Positions 62,048-64,000 of a stretch of 64,000 nucleotides of DNA are shown piece after piece. This DNA is from Dyadobacter bucti. Its GTDB lineage: Bacteria; Bacteroidota; Bacteroidia; Cytophagales; Spirosomataceae. The stretch is from the NCBI RefSeq assembly GCF_005869225.1, contig NZ_SWFP01000007.1:124001-188000 (forward strand), given 5' to 3'. The stretch's first letter is position 1. Each line of letters opens with the position of its first letter. The notes beneath the pieces are model-generated. The model was not told the DNA's origin. It did no database searches and worked only from the letters and a program-made list of their open reading frames with translations. The position numbers and the translations under genes were made by a program.

Positions 62048-62484
62048 GGGTTTTGAATAGTTAAAGGTTGAATACGCTCCCAGTTCCAAAAGCTCAGCGC
62101 ACCTTTTGCTGGTATGGGTGCAGGAAACACAAACGGGTTCTCACATTTCCAGTAATACCGGTTTTCGCTGAAGTCTCCGAGCATTCGTTCCAGGGATTCG
62201 ATTTGCATCGGTTCGTTAGTCGAGAACGTATCGGTGATATTCACACTTCCGATTACCATCCCCTGTTGGCTGCAAATTGTATGATACTCGCTGCCTGGGA
62301 AGAACTTGTCAGGGAATTCCTTTGTCAGCCAATTAAGCCAGAAAAGTCCGTCTGGTGTTATCCGGGCCGATGCGTGGATTGCGATCTCTCCTCGGTATTT
62401 GGTATTCCACGACCGGGTTTCGAATTTCTTAATGCCCAAGATGAGTAGGCCGGCATAGGGTTGTTGGATGGAGATGGCTTTCAT
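62041..62484 (-). CDS. ASCH-domain protein
   Basis: 147 residues. MKAISIQQPYAGLLILGIKK and FETRSWNTKYRGEIAIHAS match the ASCH fold (PUA-like RNA/base binding). Phage ASCH proteins may be nucleoside amidohydrolases or RNA binding. Overlaps neighbours on both sides. Confidence 0.75.
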   Translation of the reverse strand: MKAISIQQPYAGLLILGIKKFETRSWNTKYRGEIAIHASARITPDGLFWLNWLTKEFPDKFFPGSEYHTICSQQGMVIGSVNITDTFSTNEPMQIESLERMLGDFSENRYYWKCENPFVFPAPIPAKGALSFWNWERIQPLTIQNPW

Positions 62485-62702
62485 GATTCGACGGATTCGG
62501 TTAAATTGAAATACTCCTTAACCCGCTCAATTCCGATTACATCGAGAAATTTATCATCGTCGATCCACTTTAGAATATTCTGGATTGTGAATTGATCGAG
62601 GATTTCTCCATCGCTGTGCCCTTGAATTTCCAGTCTGATTTGGCTACGACCAGCTGTCTCTATGTTCGCTTTCTCGCAATCAATTGATATTGTTCTCGGC
62701 AT
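62481..62702 (-). CDS. Small hypothetical protein
   Basis: 73 residues, beta then alpha (RSQIRLEIQGHSDGEILDQF). Coupled by 4-nt overlap with ASCH gene. Not recognised. Confidence 0.5.
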   Translation of the reverse strand: MPRTISIDCEKANIETAGRSQIRLEIQGHSDGEILDQFTIQNILKWIDDDKFLDVIGIERVKEYFNLTESVES

Positions 62703-62721
62703 GATTTCTCTGTTTAACTGT

Positions 62722-62871
62722 TTACTTCAAAAACTCCCGAAGCCTCGGGGCCAGATGCCTTGTGAGCATGTCTGACAACATCAGATTACTTCCTAAACCC
62801 TTAACCTTTTCTTTTGAGGTCGTTAGCCAATCGGCTGCCCGAAGTATGTCGGGACATGTACTACTACTCAA
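62722..62871 (-). CDS. Short hypothetical protein, TTG start
   Basis: 49 residues from TTG at 62871: a helical peptide TCPDILRAADWLTTSKEKVK followed by MLTRHLAPRLREFLK. It fills the gap between the metallohydrolase and the 73-residue gene on the operon strand. Its start, soon after an in-frame stop, is uncertain. Confidence 0.4.
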   Translation of the reverse strand: MSSSTCPDILRAADWLTTSKEKVKGLGSNLMLSDMLTRHLAPRLREFLK

Positions 62872-62882
62872 CGTTCGTTATT

Positions 62883-63632
62883 TCAGAAGGGAACACTCCC
62901 AAAATTTTCGATCACAAGCCCGGGTATTGCCACGTAAGTTTTCTTCCCGGTCATTTCCTGTACTTCCTTCTCAAATCTTCCTGCATGGCTGTTACTATCA
63001 GATAAGTGAATCAGGACAATATTGTTGACCTTCGATAAATCGTTCGCTTGAAGCAACTCTTTGCACGTTCTCAGACTCATGTGCGATTGAATGACCCGAT
63101 CCCGCAAGAACTTCGGTGATACTCCGGCAGCAACTTTGTCCCGTAAGATCTGTTCGCAATAATTCGCCTCTATCATGATGTTGGTTAATCCCGGGAAAGT
63201 GTACTGACAGTAGTATGTGTCAGTCAAAAACAGCATGGTTCCTAATTCCTTGTGACGGATCAAAAATCCCAGTGGCTCGGCGGCATCGTGATTGACATCA
63301 AAAGCTTTTATAGAAAATTCACCGAAGCAGACCATGTTTCTATTTGAATTAAATGATACCGCATTATGGTGAACCCGAACACCCTCTGCATTTAATGTCC
63401 CGTCGGAGGCTGCGACTTTTATTCCTGAACTCAAAACTTCATGAACCGCTTTCGAGTGATCTTTGTGGTTGTGGGTTAGTGCGCAGCCAACAATCTTGTT
63501 CACTTTAAACCCGACTGCCTGTAATACTTGCTGAAACCTCACGCCACATTCCACCATTAATATTTCACCTGTTGACGATTCAAGAAGGTAACAGTTACCG
63601 GATGATCCGCTGTTGATTACTGTCAGCCTCAT
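62883..63632 (-). CDS. Metallo-beta-lactamase-fold hydrolase
   Basis: 249 residues. Zinc motif THNHKDHS (HxHxDH) plus a later Asp/His set (TDTYYCQYTF, VLIHLSDSNSHAG) match the YycJ/WalJ-like MBL nucleases. Next to recT, so a role in phage recombination or DNA ends is plausible. Confidence 0.75.
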   Translation of the reverse strand: MRLTVINSGSSGNCYLLESSTGEILMVECGVRFQQVLQAVGFKVNKIVGCALTHNHKDHSKAVHEVLSSGIKVAASDGTLNAEGVRVHHNAVSFNSNRNMVCFGEFSIKAFDVNHDAAEPLGFLIRHKELGTMLFLTDTYYCQYTFPGLTNIMIEANYCEQILRDKVAAGVSPKFLRDRVIQSHMSLRTCKELLQANDLSKVNNIVLIHLSDSNSHAGRFEKEVQEMTGKKTYVAIPGLVIENFGSVPF

Positions 63633-64000
63633 TAGAAACCAGGTCCGTCAATCGTCGCTTGCGCAGGCTCAGGCCTCCTTGAATTGTTGTTGACTGGTAT
63701 CCCCTCTTGTTGCGTAACCTGGATCGTAACTGGCTCGGATCCTTGCGGCAATTGTTGTTGAGCTGATGGAATCTCTGAATATTCATCAAACTTGATTTCT
63801 TTCCTGTTGGCGCTTTGTTTGATTTCGGCCTTTACTCCTTCGCCTACCTGATCAATGTCTGAATCTTCTTTGTCGAAAAGGATGCTGTCATCCGAACTCC
63901 TGATCAAGAGCTTGCAGGCCCGGTTGATAACCGATTTTTGGGCCATCTGATCTGAGAATTTTGTATGTGCTGGCGAGTTCCCCTTTGCGGCGCCCTGCCC
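63632..64000 (-). CDS. recT: RecT-like ssDNA annealing protein, partial
   Basis: The frame is open through the window edge, upstream of an internal ATG at 63946. About 122 C-terminal residues are visible: HTKFSDQMAQKSVINRACKL LLIRSS-type segment is the RecT C-terminal core (xKTVIRRLxK-like), followed by a Gln/Pro-rich tail. RecT family proteins anneal single strands in phage recombination. The MBL gene starts at its last base. Confidence 0.7.
   Translation of the reverse strand, partial: GQGAAKGNSPAHTKFSDQMAQKSVINRACKLLIRSSDDSILFDKEDSDIDQVGEGVKAEIKQSANRKEIKFDEYSEIPSAQQQLPQGSEPVTIQVTQQEGIPVNNNSRRPEPAQATIDGPGF

Noticed and set aside
62762..63028. Plus-strand frames at 62762 and 62814
   Set aside because: They are shadows of the leftward metallohydrolase and short TTG-start gene.
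1..64000. CRISPR array
   Set aside because: No regularly spaced direct repeats; the only dense repeats code for collagen-like and fibre repeats.
1..64000. Integrase or attachment site
   Set aside because: No tyrosine or serine recombinase found, and the tRNA-like genes are not intact, so no att core can be proposed.
42246..64000. General recoding of TAG to an amino acid
   Set aside because: Although one gene has an in-frame TAG, several well-supported genes end in TAG at expected lengths.

Overview
The window is almost entirely phage: a siphovirus-type (tape measure, tube, HK97-like head) temperate phage or prophage of a member of the Bacteroidota, most likely the Cytophagales (Dyadobacter/Spirosoma-like; genus is inference). 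Support: promoters of the form TAnnTTTG with TTTG about 20 nt upstream, almost no Shine-Dalgarno sequences, DUF4373/DUF4494/DUF4942-type genes, many Bacteroidota-style signal peptides. No chromosomal housekeeping gene, integrase or attachment site is visible, and the right edge cuts a RecT gene, so the element continues beyond the window.

Layout. 1-10.4 kb: accessory region with small membrane and secreted proteins, a RuvC-like nuclease, a three-gene GTPase module, an HTH/ImmA-type metallopeptidase with a partner gene, a retropepsin-like protein, and a 545-nt structured noncoding locus (1093-1637) containing two abnormal tRNA-like domains. 10.4-20.0 kb (minus): tape measure, frameshifted tail chaperone, tail tube, head-tail connectors, major capsid protein and scaffold, from one promoter near 20.1 kb. 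20.2-34.9 kb (plus): large secreted fibre/spike proteins interleaved with a lysis cassette (two holin candidates, an M15 endolysin, a patatin-like lipase). 34.9-41.4 kb (plus): ParB-like protein, terminases, portal, a mini kinase-like protein and a MuF head protein with a C-terminal RelA/SpoT-like toxin domain. 41.4-46.2 kb: small hypothetical genes and a DUF4942 methyltransferase. 46.3-52.9 kb (mainly plus): SOS-type repair island (umuD, umuC, SRAP, zinc-less Fpg, a dead SRAP paralogue). 52.9-64 kb (minus): early operon with many small genes, MazG-like pyrophosphatase, HNH protein, DUF4373 replication protein, DUF4494, PAPS-reductase-like protein, ASCH, metallo-beta-lactamase-fold enzyme and RecT.

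How it fits together: leftward early transcription probably starts near 60.2 kb (and from beyond the window), leftward head-tail transcription near 20.1 kb. Both promoters carry the same AT-rich palindromic element, two further copies of which lie at 77-102 and 60051-60076, suggesting one phage regulator. Late genes share an ACACACA-type sequence just before their start codons. The most unusual items are the tRNA-like noncoding locus, the capsid-linked RelA-like toxin with a possible immunity gene behind it, the run of tail-fibre-like proteins with Sec signal peptides, and the SRAP paralogue that has lost its catalytic residues.
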